Positions 11,696 to 22,421 of a stretch of 64,000 nucleotides of DNA are shown one piece after another. A program made the translations under genes and the position numbers. The DNA comes from Pseudorasbora parva (Eukaryota; Chordata; Actinopteri; Cypriniformes; Gobionidae): contig NC_090186.1 in NCBI RefSeq assembly GCF_024679245.1, positions 37,646,946 to 37,710,945 on the forward strand, in the 5' to 3' direction. Position 1 is the stretch's first letter; each line of letters begins with the position of its first letter. The notes beneath the pieces were generated by a model that did not search any database, was not told the DNA's origin, and was given only the letters and a program-made list of their open reading frames with translations.

Positions 11696-12870
11696 GTTTT
11701 TATCTGTTCATTATGTGCTGTGTGTTTTGCACTTTTATCTTTATTTTGTAAATGTAATGTCTGAATGCCATTAGAAGCTTGTATTGCGATAGGATAGCAC
11801 TGATGCATGTAAATGTGGAAACTGTTATGTATATGTACATATCTCTGTTTTTTAATAAAAAAAAATGTGGGGAATGCATATATTTTATAAGGGCACTGTA
11901 CTTTATAACATCTATAACGAAGATGCATGAAGCCATCATGATAAAGTTGTTGATGAATTTCAGCTGTATCTCAATGCTAAACCTTGTACGCTTGAAAGAA
12001 AAGTGTCGGCTGTCATCATAGTCTGATGCCAACACGTATGTGGTTATTTTGTATGCTTTGGTGATAAGATTTCTCTTTTTATTTTTTATCTTCAAATCTA
12101 TATTCATGTTTTAAATGAATGTATGAGTTTTTATTATTGTAACTCAAGTGCCAGAGCATCTGTAGGCTGTAGGAGGGATACAAAAAAAAAAACATTATCT
12201 TGTCAAACACAGAGCGAAATCATTGGTATATTTGCGTATGACATTTCTTCTATACATTTCAAGTCAGAGTGTGATTATTCCAGACAACTCGATTGCAGTG
12301 ATATGTTGATGTGCAGGAACAAATTGCACATATGCATATATTACCAAATCTTGTTGTTCAACGTTTCTAGCTCAGTATTGTTAGCTTTTGTTATTGTATA
12401 ATTTCTGTATATTTAAAGGCAATGTGGAGATTGACTTTTAAGTTACATTTTCTAATGGACAAACATAACCCTTTTAACGCCATTGATTTTGACATCAACC
12501 CGGCTGTAAAAGAATCATATTGCTTAGAGGTTACTGGTTTAATGCTTTAACATATGGGCTGTTTACCAAAGATGGTAGGTTCAACTCTCAGTAGCGTATC
12601 TAATAAAAATGCTCTTTAAGTCACTTTGAATACAAACGCATAAATGAAAAGCTGCAGTAAAGCCTCCCCACCACCAGAGACACTGATCACAACAATAAGA
12701 CTCACCTGTTCACCAGTTCCTGTTGGTATGTATACAGGTTTTGATGTTTGATTTGACATTATAGGATATATCCAGAACATCACAAACAAGCAGGACAACT
12801 CATTGTATCCGCTTTGTATCATTGCCGTAGAAAGTGTTAATGGCACGGCTGTACAAACTGATGCCAATAG
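11696..12870. other. Non-coding AT-rich DNA
   Basis: No recognisable gene or mobile element. Open frames overlap on both strands, as expected in AT-rich random sequence. Confidence 0.4.
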
Positions 12871-12874
12871 ATGG

Positions 12875-13435
12875 TAGGGATGGAGAAATTAAGCCTCTTA
12901 AAGTCCTCATGAATAGGAATGGGCAAATGAAGCCTCATGAAGCACTGAGGCTTTCCCCTGATTGTTCTGGGAAAAGAAGCTTTGAGTGTTGAAAACCCTT
13001 TAAAAGAAGCTTTGTCGGACGAGGCAGCCACCACACATTCCATAGATAGCTTCATGTTATGTGTGTGCGAGTGTTGAATTTCTATATCATAAACTAATTT
13101 AACTATTAAACTGTGGCAGTATGAATATCATTATAGAAGAATAATGTACACATATTTGGATATAGCAAATATTTTATTTTCCTGAAATAATTTGTAATCT
13201 TTATATTAGTTGAATGACTGGGTATCTAAAAATGTAATTGAATATGTTTGAATAAAAACATGCGTAAAGTAAGATCTAGGGGGTTGGATATTCCGACAAG
13301 CAAAATTATTTGTGCATGTGATTGGACAGAAAGTGAGGCTTCGTTTGTCATTGGTCACTTCGAATCGAGGCTTCATCTGGTACGCCCATTTATGCTCTGA
13401 CGCCTCGGCTCAAATGTCACAGCCCTACCCAGGAA
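12875..13435. mobile_element. Probable hAT-like non-autonomous relic
   Basis: The left part contains repeated aatgaagcctcatgaagca-like sequence and the right part gaggcttcatctgg and cctcggctcaaatgtcacag, partly inverted with respect to the left. The boundaries gtagggatg and cagccctac are suggestive of a hAT-type terminal repeat but degenerate. No clean target duplication was found. Confidence 0.4.
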
Positions 13436-14354
13436 AAACGTAAAAAAAAATAAAGATTTTTTTTTTACTATAGTAGGCAACTATGGAATTCCGGGTGCAT
13501 CCTTGATGTTTTGTAGCTTTTGATTGTTTTCCCCATTCCCTGAAACGTATTACTTTGTCTTGAACTTTGACCTGGATTTGTGTTGACACTTGGATTTTTC
13601 CGATTTTCTCATTCAATTTGGATTTCTTCTCAGTGGCTTTTCCCCTAAAGAAATTATAGGAATGGGAGCAGTGTTCAAACTGGTCCAGATGTATATTTTC
13701 ATAAACTGCAGACGTTCTTTTATGTATTTCCTCCATGGATAATGCATGAAAGTTAAAAGCTTTTCATTATGAATGTCTACAGTACATTTAAAATGAGCTC
13801 AAAGACGAGATAAACATGAAACAAAGACAAAAAAAGAATCAATTAACATCAGTTATGGATGCTAGATTAGACCTTGAGGACAATTAAGTTGAAGGGTAAT
13901 TAACCCTCTCTCTGGATGGTCAAATCAATACAGGAATGATTCCTTGCACTAAAAGCCTAGAGTGTAAGCTGGGTGATCATATTGACTTCTGAAGAAGCTG
14001 GTGGGTGACAGGGATTTTTCTCTAATTAACTGTGAAAACTCTATAGCCCTTCCTAAGAGAGTATACAGCATCTTGTACGTCGTTTTTTTCTTTTCTTAAA
14101 GATGCAGTACGTCTGTAACAGTTGTCTTGGACTTGTTGACATCTAGTCTTAGTTGAAATCTACAGGATTTCCACAGGATTTCACAGGCATGTCTGTCACA
14201 TTGTTTAATGGTTCACCTGGAAACCAAGATGCTGTGATGTCAAACTCCCTCGTGGAATAAGAATGCCACCATTTTTACCACTTTGACAGTGATCAACCAA
14301 ATGCTGGATTTTCACAAGTATGTGAAGTATGTAAAGTTGACTCTTTTAAATACG
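13436..14354. other. Non-coding DNA
   Basis: The first 65 bases carry a fragment of the ctatagtaggc repeat also seen near 10300-10480. The rest shows no gene or repeat structure. Confidence 0.4.
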
Positions 14355-14545
14355 TCAAAGAGTTTTACACATTTGACTGTTATTGTAGAGATGCCAGTGT
14401 TGAATTTTCACACTCCTACACACATGCGGAACAAAACAAACTGTGATTGGTTGCTTTAAATGTCAGTCAGGCAACCTTTGGGCGGTCCTTGTCCAGTGAA
14501 AGCTGTCAGTCAGTCTGAAGGTCTGGCTATGTGAGACTAGTTGAC
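14355..14545 (+). repeat. Dispersed repeat, copy 1
   Basis: Homologous in inverted orientation to 43025-43215. Shared blocks include gagttttacaca, ctgtgattggttgcttt, gtcagtcag, gtgaaagctg and aaggtctggcta. It is non-coding and about 190 bp. The outer ends (agagttttacaca and gtgagactag) are not clearly inverted repeats, so class is undetermined. Confidence 0.6.
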
Positions 14546-15912
14546 ACCCAGCTTTTTGGATGTATCGTCATGTTGATTTCACAAGCTTTAATGATTTCTC
14601 TAGGGGTAAAACTTTTAATGAATCAATCATTACATTTCTTGGAAAAAAGTGAAAATAATTTACCATAAATCTAAACCAAGGCTGTTCATTTCAACTGGTT
14701 TATATATACATGAAATAACAGTGGCGCAGGAATTCCTGTCACGGTAACTTATTAAATAGATTGATTATGAATATGTCTTATAGATTAGCCCTTGCAATGT
14801 CAGTCGGCCTAAAAAGAGACATCCGAAATCTCAAGGTGGTTGACAAAAGGCCTGAACTGAATTGACTGATCTCCACACATGAGAAGTGTTGAGGCTGGCA
14901 GTGCAATCCTTCAATCTCCAAGCTGCAGCTGATGCATTCATTAAGAAGTGTGGTTGTGTGAACCATTTCTGATCATGCATGAAAATAAATGTGCCTCTGC
15001 TGTCCGCAATCTAAACCTACCAATGATACTATTGCTGGTGTGTTCACCTAATTGGTATTAAACAAGAGACATCCACAGCTCTTGCTGAATGGGTAGAATT
15101 ATTGTTACAGATCAATTATTGAATGGTGGATAGAAGCCAACGAGTTCATGTAGCACAAACACTACAGGTGTGATTCCAAGACGGCAGCCTGTGTTTAACC
15201 TCATATCGCTCTATAGCAGTGCTCACCGACCTTTTAAAGCCAAAGATCCCTGACCTTGGCCTTGAAGAAAGGCAAGATCTACCTATAGATTTTTCTTGGT
15301 CAATTCAGAGGTTTTTTTGTTTGGTTGGGTTTTACAAGCAAATTGGCTATTTCCCATACCAGCTGCTGATTTACTTTAAGCACATTTATTTGTTGTTTAT
15401 TTGCTCTATAACAGCCCAAACTGGCCTTGAAAAATTTAGCCATTTGACATGAGAGGCAACCACTGCATTTTAATCACGATATGAACTTTTTTATTCTACA
15501 TATTATGTAGTTTGTTTTTGTCCCTTAAAATACTATAATAGTTCAGACATCAACATAGCTAAAAATGTGTACCGTAATGCATTATTCTACTTGTTCAAAC
15601 TGTATCATGTAGTAGGCTAACTTGAAATATTTTTCTTTGCGTAAGACAGTGATATGTCAGTCAGCACGGCATTGCACGTTAGGTCCGTAGAGAGAGCTTT
15701 ATTCAGGCCATTCAGATTCTGATTTTGGCTGCCTTTGAAACCATAGATATTAGACTACCTAAAAAGTTCAAGTAAATAGGCTACACTAGAAATCCGTGCT
15801 CATTGAAACTAAACAAAATTCACTTTAAATAAAGACTTTTATTCAAAACAATACTCAATGCTTGACCCTTACTCCATGTCTCCAGACATATGCGCTTCTT
15901 ATGATATCTTAC
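14546..15912. other. Non-coding DNA, flank of LTR element
   Basis: About 15215-15440 begins gcagtgctcaccgacctttt, similar to a hAT-type element tip, but no matching end was found. The last five bases (cttac, 15908-15912) are one copy of the LTR element's target duplication. Confidence 0.45.
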
Positions 15913-16289
15913 TGTAACAAGTTCGATATAGTAAGGAAGGAAGAGGACACAGGGGTCGGCTGGACTGTTGATGCGTATCTTTATTTTCTCTTTCTCAATG
16001 TCAATAACACACTTCTTCGTGTGTTCTCAGTCAAACTCATAAGCAACAATAACTTCCGGTTCGCGGCACTTCCGGCTTCCGGGTAAACTCAGTCTCTGTG
16101 TTCTCGCACCAACAGTCCGACTCTCTCTCTCCGGTCTCCGGTTCCACCGATCTCTTATACCGTCCCCGCGCTCATTACTGGAAAGAGAGACAGGTGTTAT
16201 TAATCTGCGTCCAACCCACTCACTTACCGCTCGTCCCGCGGCCCTCTCTCCCGCTGCAGACCTCGCTGAACCACGCCCCCCTTGCCACA
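15913..16289 (-). repeat. 3' LTR of the Gmr1-like element
   Basis: It starts tgtaacaag and ends ttgccaca on the plus strand, giving TG...CA termini on both strands. On the minus strand a TATA-like ggtataagag lies near 16153-16161 and an AATAAA polyadenylation signal at 15980-15985. It differs from the other LTR at the ctctcc/ctcaac dinucleotide (near 16131) and at ggaaag/ggaacg (near 16180). Confidence 0.95.
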
Positions 16290-16303
16290 TACCCCCACCG
16301 CCC
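16290..16303 (-). other. Polypurine tract
   Basis: The minus strand reads cggtgggggta immediately before the 3' LTR. A purine-rich primer for plus-strand DNA synthesis is expected exactly here. The tract is short and interrupted by pyrimidines, so its precise limits are uncertain. Confidence 0.65.
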
Positions 16304-16306
16304 GAC

Positions 16307-17808
16307 TCAGGCCGGGGAGCCGTCCGGCCTGCAGCCCCCCCCCCCATTTCTGGAGAGGAAATCGGCCACAGCCATCTGAGCACCCGGCCTGTGGACCACC
16401 TTGAACTTAAACGGCTGAAGAGCCAGATACCAACGGGTGATCCGCGCGTTGGTATCCTTCATGCGGTGGAGCCATTGGAGAGGAGCGTGGTCCGAACAGA
16501 GAGTGAACTCCCGCCCCAGGAGGTAATAGCGGAGAGTGAGAACGGCCCATCTGATGGCCAAACACTCCTTTTCTATGGTGCTGTACTTAGCTTCCCTCTT
16601 GGAGAGCTTACGGCTAATGTACAGCACCGGCCGCTCTCCCCCCTCCACCTCCTGGGCCAGGACTGCGCCCAGCCCCCTGTCCGACGCGTCAGTCTGCAAC
16701 AAGAAAGGGAGAGAAAAGTCAGGGGAGTGTAAGAGCGGCCCGCCACATAGAGCAGCCTTTACTTGGGTAAAAGCCTGTTGACACGGCTCCGTCCACTGGA
16801 CCGTATCTGATAGCCCCTTTCTAGTAAGATCAGTCAAAGGGCTGGTGAGGTCCGAATAATTTGGTATAAACCGTCTATAATATCCCGCCAGCCCCAAGAA
16901 CTGTCTTACCTCCTTTTTGGTCTTGGGCCTCGGACAGGTTGCAATTGCGGCAGTCTTATCAATTTGGGGACGCACCTGCCCATGACCCAAGTGGAAGCCC
17001 AGATACCTTACTTCCACCCGCCCAATCGCACACTTCTTCGGATTGGCCGTGAGCCCCGCTCTCCTCAGCGACCTCAGGACTGCCCTCACATGCTGCATAT
17101 GTGACTATAAATCACTATGTCATCCAGGTACGCAGCAGCATATGCAGCATGGGGACGCAAAATCCTATCCATGAGTCGCTGGAAGGTTGCGGGCGCCCCG
17201 AACAAGCCGAAAGGAAGCGTGACAAATTGGTGTAATCCAAACGGCGTGGTGAAAGCTGTTTTTTCTTTGGACAATGGAGACAAGGGGATCTGCCAATAGC
17301 CCTTTGTTAAGTCCAGTGTCGAATAAAATCGAGCCGTGCCTAACCGATCAAGCAACTCGTCAACCCGCGGCATTGGATACGCGTCGAATTTCGACACAGT
17401 GTTCACCTTGCGGTTGTCCACACAGAACCTGACCGAGCCGTCTGTCTTGGGGACCAAAACGATCGGGCTCGCCCAGTCACTGTTGGACTCCTCGATTACT
17501 CCCATGTCGAGCATTGCGCCTAATTCGTCCTGAACTACTTTTTTCTTGTGTTCAGGCAAGCGATACGGCCGGCTGCGAACTACCACGCCCGGCTCGGTCT
17601 CGATATGGTGCTGAATCAAGTCGGTACGTCCCGGTAGTGGCGAGAACACGTCAGCGAATTCCGCCTGCAATTTCGATAAATCAGCGAGTTGTAACGGTGA
17701 GAGGTGATCTCCCCCAGGGGCCAACGCGACTGATTGCGCTTTAATGCTCGCCTCTGGCCCGAGATCATCCTCTCCCCCGATCACCGTTGCCAACAACACC
17801 GATTCCAC
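16307..17808 (-). pseudogene. pol: Reverse transcriptase and RNase H, frameshifted
   Basis: C-terminal part of Pol. It would copy element RNA into DNA and degrade the RNA strand. The RT begins with gypsy-type sequence (VVRSRPYRLP, then SDWASPIVLVPKTDGS), continues through LDLTKGYWQIPL and reaches the catalytic YLDD at about 17119-17130. Directly after, near 17090-17105, the frame shifts; the downstream frame resumes with the thumb (NPKKC, LGFHLGHG, FLGLAGYYRRFIPNY). RNase H follows with TDASDRGLGAVL, a conserved STIEKECLAI glutamate and CSDHAPL. The frame ends at 16307, just before the polypurine tract. In Gmr1-like elements this block is last, as here. It is joined to integrase through a further frameshift at an A8 run (plus-strand T run 17818-17825). 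Confidence 0.92.
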
Positions 17809-17809
17809 C

Positions 17810-19090
17810 TCATTCCATTTTTTTTAGCAGATTGAGGTGGTATATTTGACGTGCCCCGTTCCTATCGGATCGTATCACTTCATAATCGAGCTCTCCTATC
17901 TGCCGTGCGACCTCAAACGGCCCCTGCCACTTTGACATTAATTTTGAGCTCGACGTTGGGAGTAGAACGAGCACTTTCTCTCCCGGTGTGAATTTGCGTA
18001 GTTTAGTACCCCTGTTATATGACCGGCTCTGGCGGTCCTGGGCTTGCAACAAATTCTCCCTAGATAGCCGCCCCAATGTGTGGAGTTTTGTTCGCAAGTC
18101 CATGACGTACTGAATTTCGTTTTTGGCCAACGAAGGCCCCTCCTCCCAAGTTTCTCGTAGGACGTCCAGCACCCCCCGTGGCTGTCGACCGTAGAGAAGC
18201 TCGAAGGGGGAAAACCCCGTGGAGGCTTGCGGGACCTCGCGCACAGCAAATAAGAGGGGTTCTAACCACCGATCCCAATTTTTGGCGTCTTCCTGTACGA
18301 ATTTACGGATCATGGATTTAAGAGTGCGATTAAATCGTTCGACCAAGCCGTCTGTTTGTGGGTGATAGACGCTGGTTCGAATGGATTTAATGCCCTATAA
18401 TCCGTACAATTCGCTTAACGTGCGTGACATAAACGCCGTGCCTTGATCAGTGAGGATTTCCTTCGGAATCCCCACTCGGGAGATTAAACGAAACAGTGCG
18501 TCCGCAACACTCTTCGCAGAGATGTTGCGGAGAGCCACTGCTTCCGGATACCGTGTTGCGTAGTCCACGATAACTAGCGCAAAACGATGTCCGCGTGCGG
18601 ATCGCTCTAATGGCCCGATGAGGTCCATCGCAATTCTCTCGAAGGGGACCTGCATTAATGGTAGGGGGCGCAATGGCGCTTTTGGGGCGGCCAGTGGGTT
18701 CACCAACTGACATTCAGGACAAGACGCGCACCACCTGCGCACATTGTCATGAATGCCTGGCCAAAAAAATCGGGTCATTAAACGATTCAGCGTGGCCGCC
18801 TGTCCCAGGTGGCCCGCCATCGGGTTAGAGTGAGCCGCCTGGAAAAGCATTTCCCGGCGGCTCTTTGGTACTAACAACTGGGTTGTATCCACTTTTGTCT
18901 GAGCGTCTTGGGTCACTCGATACAACCTATCCTTAATTATGGCAAAATAAGGATACGTGACGGGCAATGCGGGTTGGAGGGACTGACCGTCGATAGTGCG
19001 GACCTGTTGAAAAGCATGTTTTAGAGTCTCATCTTGAGACTGCTCCAGAGGTAAGTCATCGCGGTCCGAGAGAATCAGTCTCTCAACCCC
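17810..19090 (-). pseudogene. pol: Integrase, placed upstream of RT, with in-frame TAG
   Basis: Catalyses insertion of the cDNA. A linker is followed by an HHCC zinc-binding region (HSNPMAGHLG, then CASCPEC) and the DDE core. The first aspartate is in AMDLIGPL and the second in LTDQGTAF. The glutamate is in LVERFNRTLK. A TAG stop (plus-strand 18395-18397) lies between the second aspartate and the glutamate. After the core comes a basic C-terminal domain with a GPFEV-type region (KWQGPFEVARQI). The frame ends KKME at a homopolymer where a frameshift separates it from RT. The position before RT is not an assembly artefact of a nested element: both parts are collinear on one strand between one pair of LTRs. 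Confidence 0.92.
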
Positions 19091-19179
19091 GCTCGGTTCC
19101 TCTGAAGCTGTTCCCAAGGGTCCCGTATCAGTCTCGCCAACCTGCACTCGCACCGCCCCGTTCCTAGCCTTGTTTTCCC

Positions 19180-19547
19180 AAGCGGCATCCGCGCATAACG
19201 ACCCCAATAACGCCGAAAAGGCGGGCCAATTCGTCCCCAGAATTAGCGGATGCCGGAGGTGGGGACTAACCGCCACCTCAACACTATGTTTTTTCCCCCT
19301 AAACTGTATCGTGACTGGGACAACCGGATATTCCACCACATCCCGTGCACACACCGCACCTTAACCATGCGGCTTGTATCCAATGCCCCAGGCTGCATCA
19401 GGCTTTGATGGATCGAGGTTTGGTTACATCCTGAATCCACCAAGGCCTGATATGTACCCCCCTTGATACTTACAGGAATTTGGTACTCTCCTGCTTGATC
19501 GGAGGTGGTCCGCTGGACGTCCGGGATCCGGATCATTGTCCCGATGT
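19180..19547 (-). pseudogene. pro: Aspartic protease (retropepsin) domain, frameshifted
   Basis: Processes the Gag-Pol polyprotein. The active-site motif ALVDSGCNQTSI lies at about 19405-19445 (minus strand). The later conserved region HPLILGTNW is in a different frame. The shift occurs near 19335-19345, where a G-run appears one base short. The domain directly follows the Gag zinc knuckle in the same frame, so Gag and protease would be made as one polyprotein. Confidence 0.85.
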
Positions 19548-20585
19548 CCATCCTCGGACATCGGTCCACAAAATGATCCGGATCACCGCACCGCCAGCAG
19601 GCCAGCCCAGGCTTACCCGCCACCCCTGCAGCGGGGAGTGGGTTGGAAAATGAGCGCGGGGAGGGTGTGAAACCGGAGCCATTGTCGCTACCCGCCCCTA
19701 GCGGCCCCGGCCCCCTGGGCGGAGCCCGCGAACTCCCGGACGGTCCTGGGCCCATCCCACCCCGGCCTCCGGGGGGAACGCGAGGAGGGCCTGGAGGACG
19801 GGACCTGGGGAGAGGGACAGGGCGAGAGGGAGAGACAGAGGGGGGAGAGAGAGAGGGAGAGGTTAGTAGGGGCTCGCCGACCCCCGGGCACGCCACCAGA
19901 TGGTCCTCCGCCAGGTTGATGGCCGTCGTCAGCGACGTGGGCCGGTGGCACTGGACCCACTCGGCGGTCTTCTTGGGTAGCCGAGCGATAAACTGCTCCA
20001 GTACCACCAGATCGACGATGTGGTCCACGTCGCTTCCACCGGCCAATAGCCATTTGCGGCACGCGTCCCGGAGCTGTTGGCCCATCGCGAAGGGTCGGCC
20101 GGCTTCGCCCCACTCCAGCGAGCGGAACCTCTGGCGGTGCTGCTCTGGGGTCCGGCCAAACCGGCGGATGATGGCCCTCTTCAGGTCTTCATATTCCAGG
20201 AGGTTCGCCACCGGCAGTTGTTGGGCGGCCGCCTGGGCTTCTCCGGTCAGCAGAGGAATGAGGCCCGGGCCCGGGGCCACCCGCAGGCCTCCGCGGCCTT
20301 CTGAAATAGGTCTATGAAGGCCTCGGGATCGTCCTGTGGCCCCATCTTGTGTAGGGGCACGTGGACCGGTGCGCTGGCGAGCCCGGCGGCTTCGGTGCGA
20401 ACCTCCCGGTCGATCCAGCTCCGGAACCTCTCGCGGTCCTCTTGCTGGCCGCGGACGATGGCCTCGAAGCGGCGCTCCTGGTCCGCCCGCAGGTCCAGCA
20501 TGGACTGGTGTTGTTCCTGATGGAGGGCCGCGAGAGAGGTGATGATGTCCGCAAACGGCGAGGCGGAGGGCGTTGGTGTTGTCAT
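19548..20585 (-). pseudogene. gag: Gag with zinc knuckle, frameshifted
   Basis: Structural protein that packages element RNA. The ATG at 20585 (minus strand) is chosen because it lies 25 bp inside the primer site and opens a frame with an acidic/glutamine-rich helical N-terminus (ADIITSLAALHQEQHQ). The retrotransposon Gag core follows (EYEDLKRAIIRRFGRTPEQH) after a frame change at about 20262-20290, in a GC-rich run. A proline-, arginine- and serine-rich linker precedes a CCHC zinc knuckle (CWRCGDPDHFVDRCP, CX2CX4HX4C) at about 19555-19600. The GC content is much higher than in the surrounding host DNA. An alternative longer frame from 20625 is less likely because its N-terminus has no Gag character. 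Confidence 0.88.
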
Positions 20586-20609
20586 GGCGGCGGCGCGGTC
20601 CTACTTCCT

Positions 20610-20627
20610 TCCCGGGTTTCGGCACCA
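20610..20627 (-). other. Primer binding site for tRNA-Phe
   Basis: The plus strand reads tcccgggtttcggcacca next to the LTR. This equals the 3' end of vertebrate tRNA-Phe including CCA, so the minus (element-sense) strand is complementary to that tRNA over 18 nt. One base separates it from the LTR. Confidence 0.85.
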
Positions 20628-20628
20628 G

Positions 20629-21005
20629 TGTAACAAGTTCGATATAGTAAGGAAGGAAGAGGACACAGGGGTCGGCTGGACTGTTGATGCGTATCTTTAT
20701 TTTCTCTTTCTCAATGTCAATAACACACTTCTTCGTGTGTTCTCAGTCAAACTCATAAGCAACAATAACTTCCGGTTCGCGGCACTTCCGGCTTCCGGGT
20801 AAACTCAGTCTCTGTGTTCTCGCACCAACAGTCCGACTCTCTCTCAACGGTCTCCGGTTCCACCGATCTCTTATACCGTCCCCGCGCTCATTACTGGAAC
20901 GAGAGACAGGTGTTATTAATCTGCGTCCAACCCACTCACTTACCGCTCGTCCCGCGGCCCTCTCTCCCGCTGCAGACCTCGCTGAACCACGCCCCCCTTG
21001 CCACA
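20629..21005 (-). repeat. 5' LTR of the Gmr1-like element
   Basis: 377 bp, identical in length to the LTR at 15913-16289 and with three mismatches by eye. Being at the high-coordinate side it carries the promoter for minus-strand transcription; the TATA-like sequence lies near 20869-20877. Confidence 0.95.
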
Positions 21006-21010
21006 CTTAC

Positions 21011-21944
21011 TCATGCTGCTTTTTTATTTAAATAATCAACATATGAAATAAAAAAAAAATAGTATAAGCTAATATTTAAACATAGCCTAACTAAATTAGG
21101 CTACGTTTTCTTTAACCCATGGCCGACGAAGTCACCGCCGCATTCTGGACATTGTCCTTAATGGCAGCGGATATAACTCACAATACAAAACTATAAACTG
21201 TCTACTTTTATTTGCATACACTCACAAAGGTCGTTTTAGAGAACAGATTATTGTGCATGCATACACTCCAAACGCTCTTCATTTATAAAATATAAAAAGT
21301 TTTAATTTCTAAATTCAGTTCTTATTTCTAACAAACAAAATTCAAAGCCAAGAACATTTTGTTTTTTATTTTTAATTAATGCGTGAATAACACGCCTATC
21401 CTTCCAGTAATTTAACCCTAAAAATAATTTCGATGCTGGGATTTACAGAAACTTCACTTCACTTCAAGTTTAAAGGGTTAATTATTCTTTGCTGCACTTG
21501 TGAATAATTTAATGCATCCTTATAGTTATAACAAGCTAAAAAAAATTAGGTTGTACATTTTGGTTGTAACACGGGTCAGTTGTAACAACTCCAATATGTC
21601 CAATCAGAAACTAGTTACAGATCATCTATTTCACTTCGCACATGCTCAGTTTAGTCCTTATTCCACATGTGATAAAGTACAGCTCTGTGGCAGACAAAGC
21701 AGATGTTAGAGTAAAAAAACTATTTTGACGTAAGAAAGGAACTTTTTTTTAACTTTTTTTATTTTTGTTACAGGAATTTCTGTTTTGTAGATAAACACAT
21801 CAAATTTAAATTATGTTTATGGTGTGTCTGTGTAGATATTTATCATCCAAGTTGTTAGTGCTAATGTTTTAGCTGTTAGCTGTAAGGTGGGCTAGTTCAT
21901 GGCTACATGACTCAGGGTTAGTTGTAACAGAGTCACACACACAT
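21011..21944. other. Non-coding AT-rich DNA
   Basis: Contains no gene or recognisable element. Confidence 0.4.
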
Positions 21945-22146
21945 TAGGGTGACCAAACGTACTGTTTTCCCAGGACATGTCCTGTTTTCAAGTTCTGTCC
22001 TGGCCCTAATATAACAATTTTCTATCCATACAGAGGGGGCATACTTTAAATGCAATTAATAAGTAACTTCAAGCTACTTTGAGTAGGTCTATCTCATTGC
22101 CGGGCTAAGTGTCCTTTTTTTCAGTAATCAAAATATGGTCACCCTA
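21945..22146. mobile_element. Short MITE with tagggtgacca ends
   Basis: The left end tagggtgaccaaacgtac is inverted at the right as atatggtcaccctac/a. The roughly 200 bp between are non-coding. The target duplication cannot be read because both flanks are CA-rich. Superfamily uncertain. Confidence 0.6.
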
Positions 22147-22148
22147 CA

Positions 22149-22201
<53 letters not shown>

Positions 22202-22203
22202 AC
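22146..22203. repeat. (CA)n microsatellite
   Basis: About 58 bp of CA/AC dinucleotides with two interruptions, directly abutting the end of the MITE at 21945-22146. Confidence 0.9.
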
Positions 22204-22421
22204 GTTCAAGTGTTCAATTTCAATATTTTACTATGGCTAATGCCACGACTGACAGGAACACAAGCATTATGTGTGTAAGCATGTTTGTTAAAGTTCAATT
22301 TATTATGTTTAATTACTATGACTGAGAGTGGCAAACACACTGAGACTGAGAGTGTGAAGAGTATTTTTTTGGGAGGAAATAATTAATGAATCAATTATTG
22401 ACTTTGTTGATGAATTAATCA

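Larger units (their letters stand above)
15913..21005 (-). mobile_element. Gmr1-like Ty3/gypsy LTR retrotransposon, complete
   Basis: A 5,093-bp element between perfect 5-bp duplications cttac (15908-15912 and 21006-21010). It has two 377-bp LTRs, a tRNA-Phe primer site and a G-rich polypurine tract. On the minus strand the domains run Gag, zinc knuckle, aspartic protease, integrase, reverse transcriptase, RNase H. Integrase before RT is the order of Ty1/copia, but the RT and RNase H are clearly of gypsy type, which together define Gmr1-like elements of fish and other deuterostomes. The LTRs differ at only three positions, so the insertion is recent. The coding region nevertheless carries at least four frameshifts and one in-frame TAG, so this copy cannot make its own proteins. 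Confidence 0.93.

Noticed and set aside
11700..12107. Overlapping 80-135-codon open frames near 11.7-12.1 kb
   Set aside because: They lie on both strands of AT-rich DNA, lack motifs and have no exon signals.
12536..12600. ggttcaactctc as a SINE B box
   Set aside because: No A box or SINE tail near it.
16098..16379. 93-codon plus-strand frame across the LTR
   Set aside because: Overlaps LTR and polypurine tract; composition explained by the LTR element.
19643..20633. Plus-strand open frames of 224 and 90 codons opposite gag
   Set aside because: They are antisense shadows of GC-rich gag sequence; the minus-strand frame has the zinc knuckle and protease motifs.
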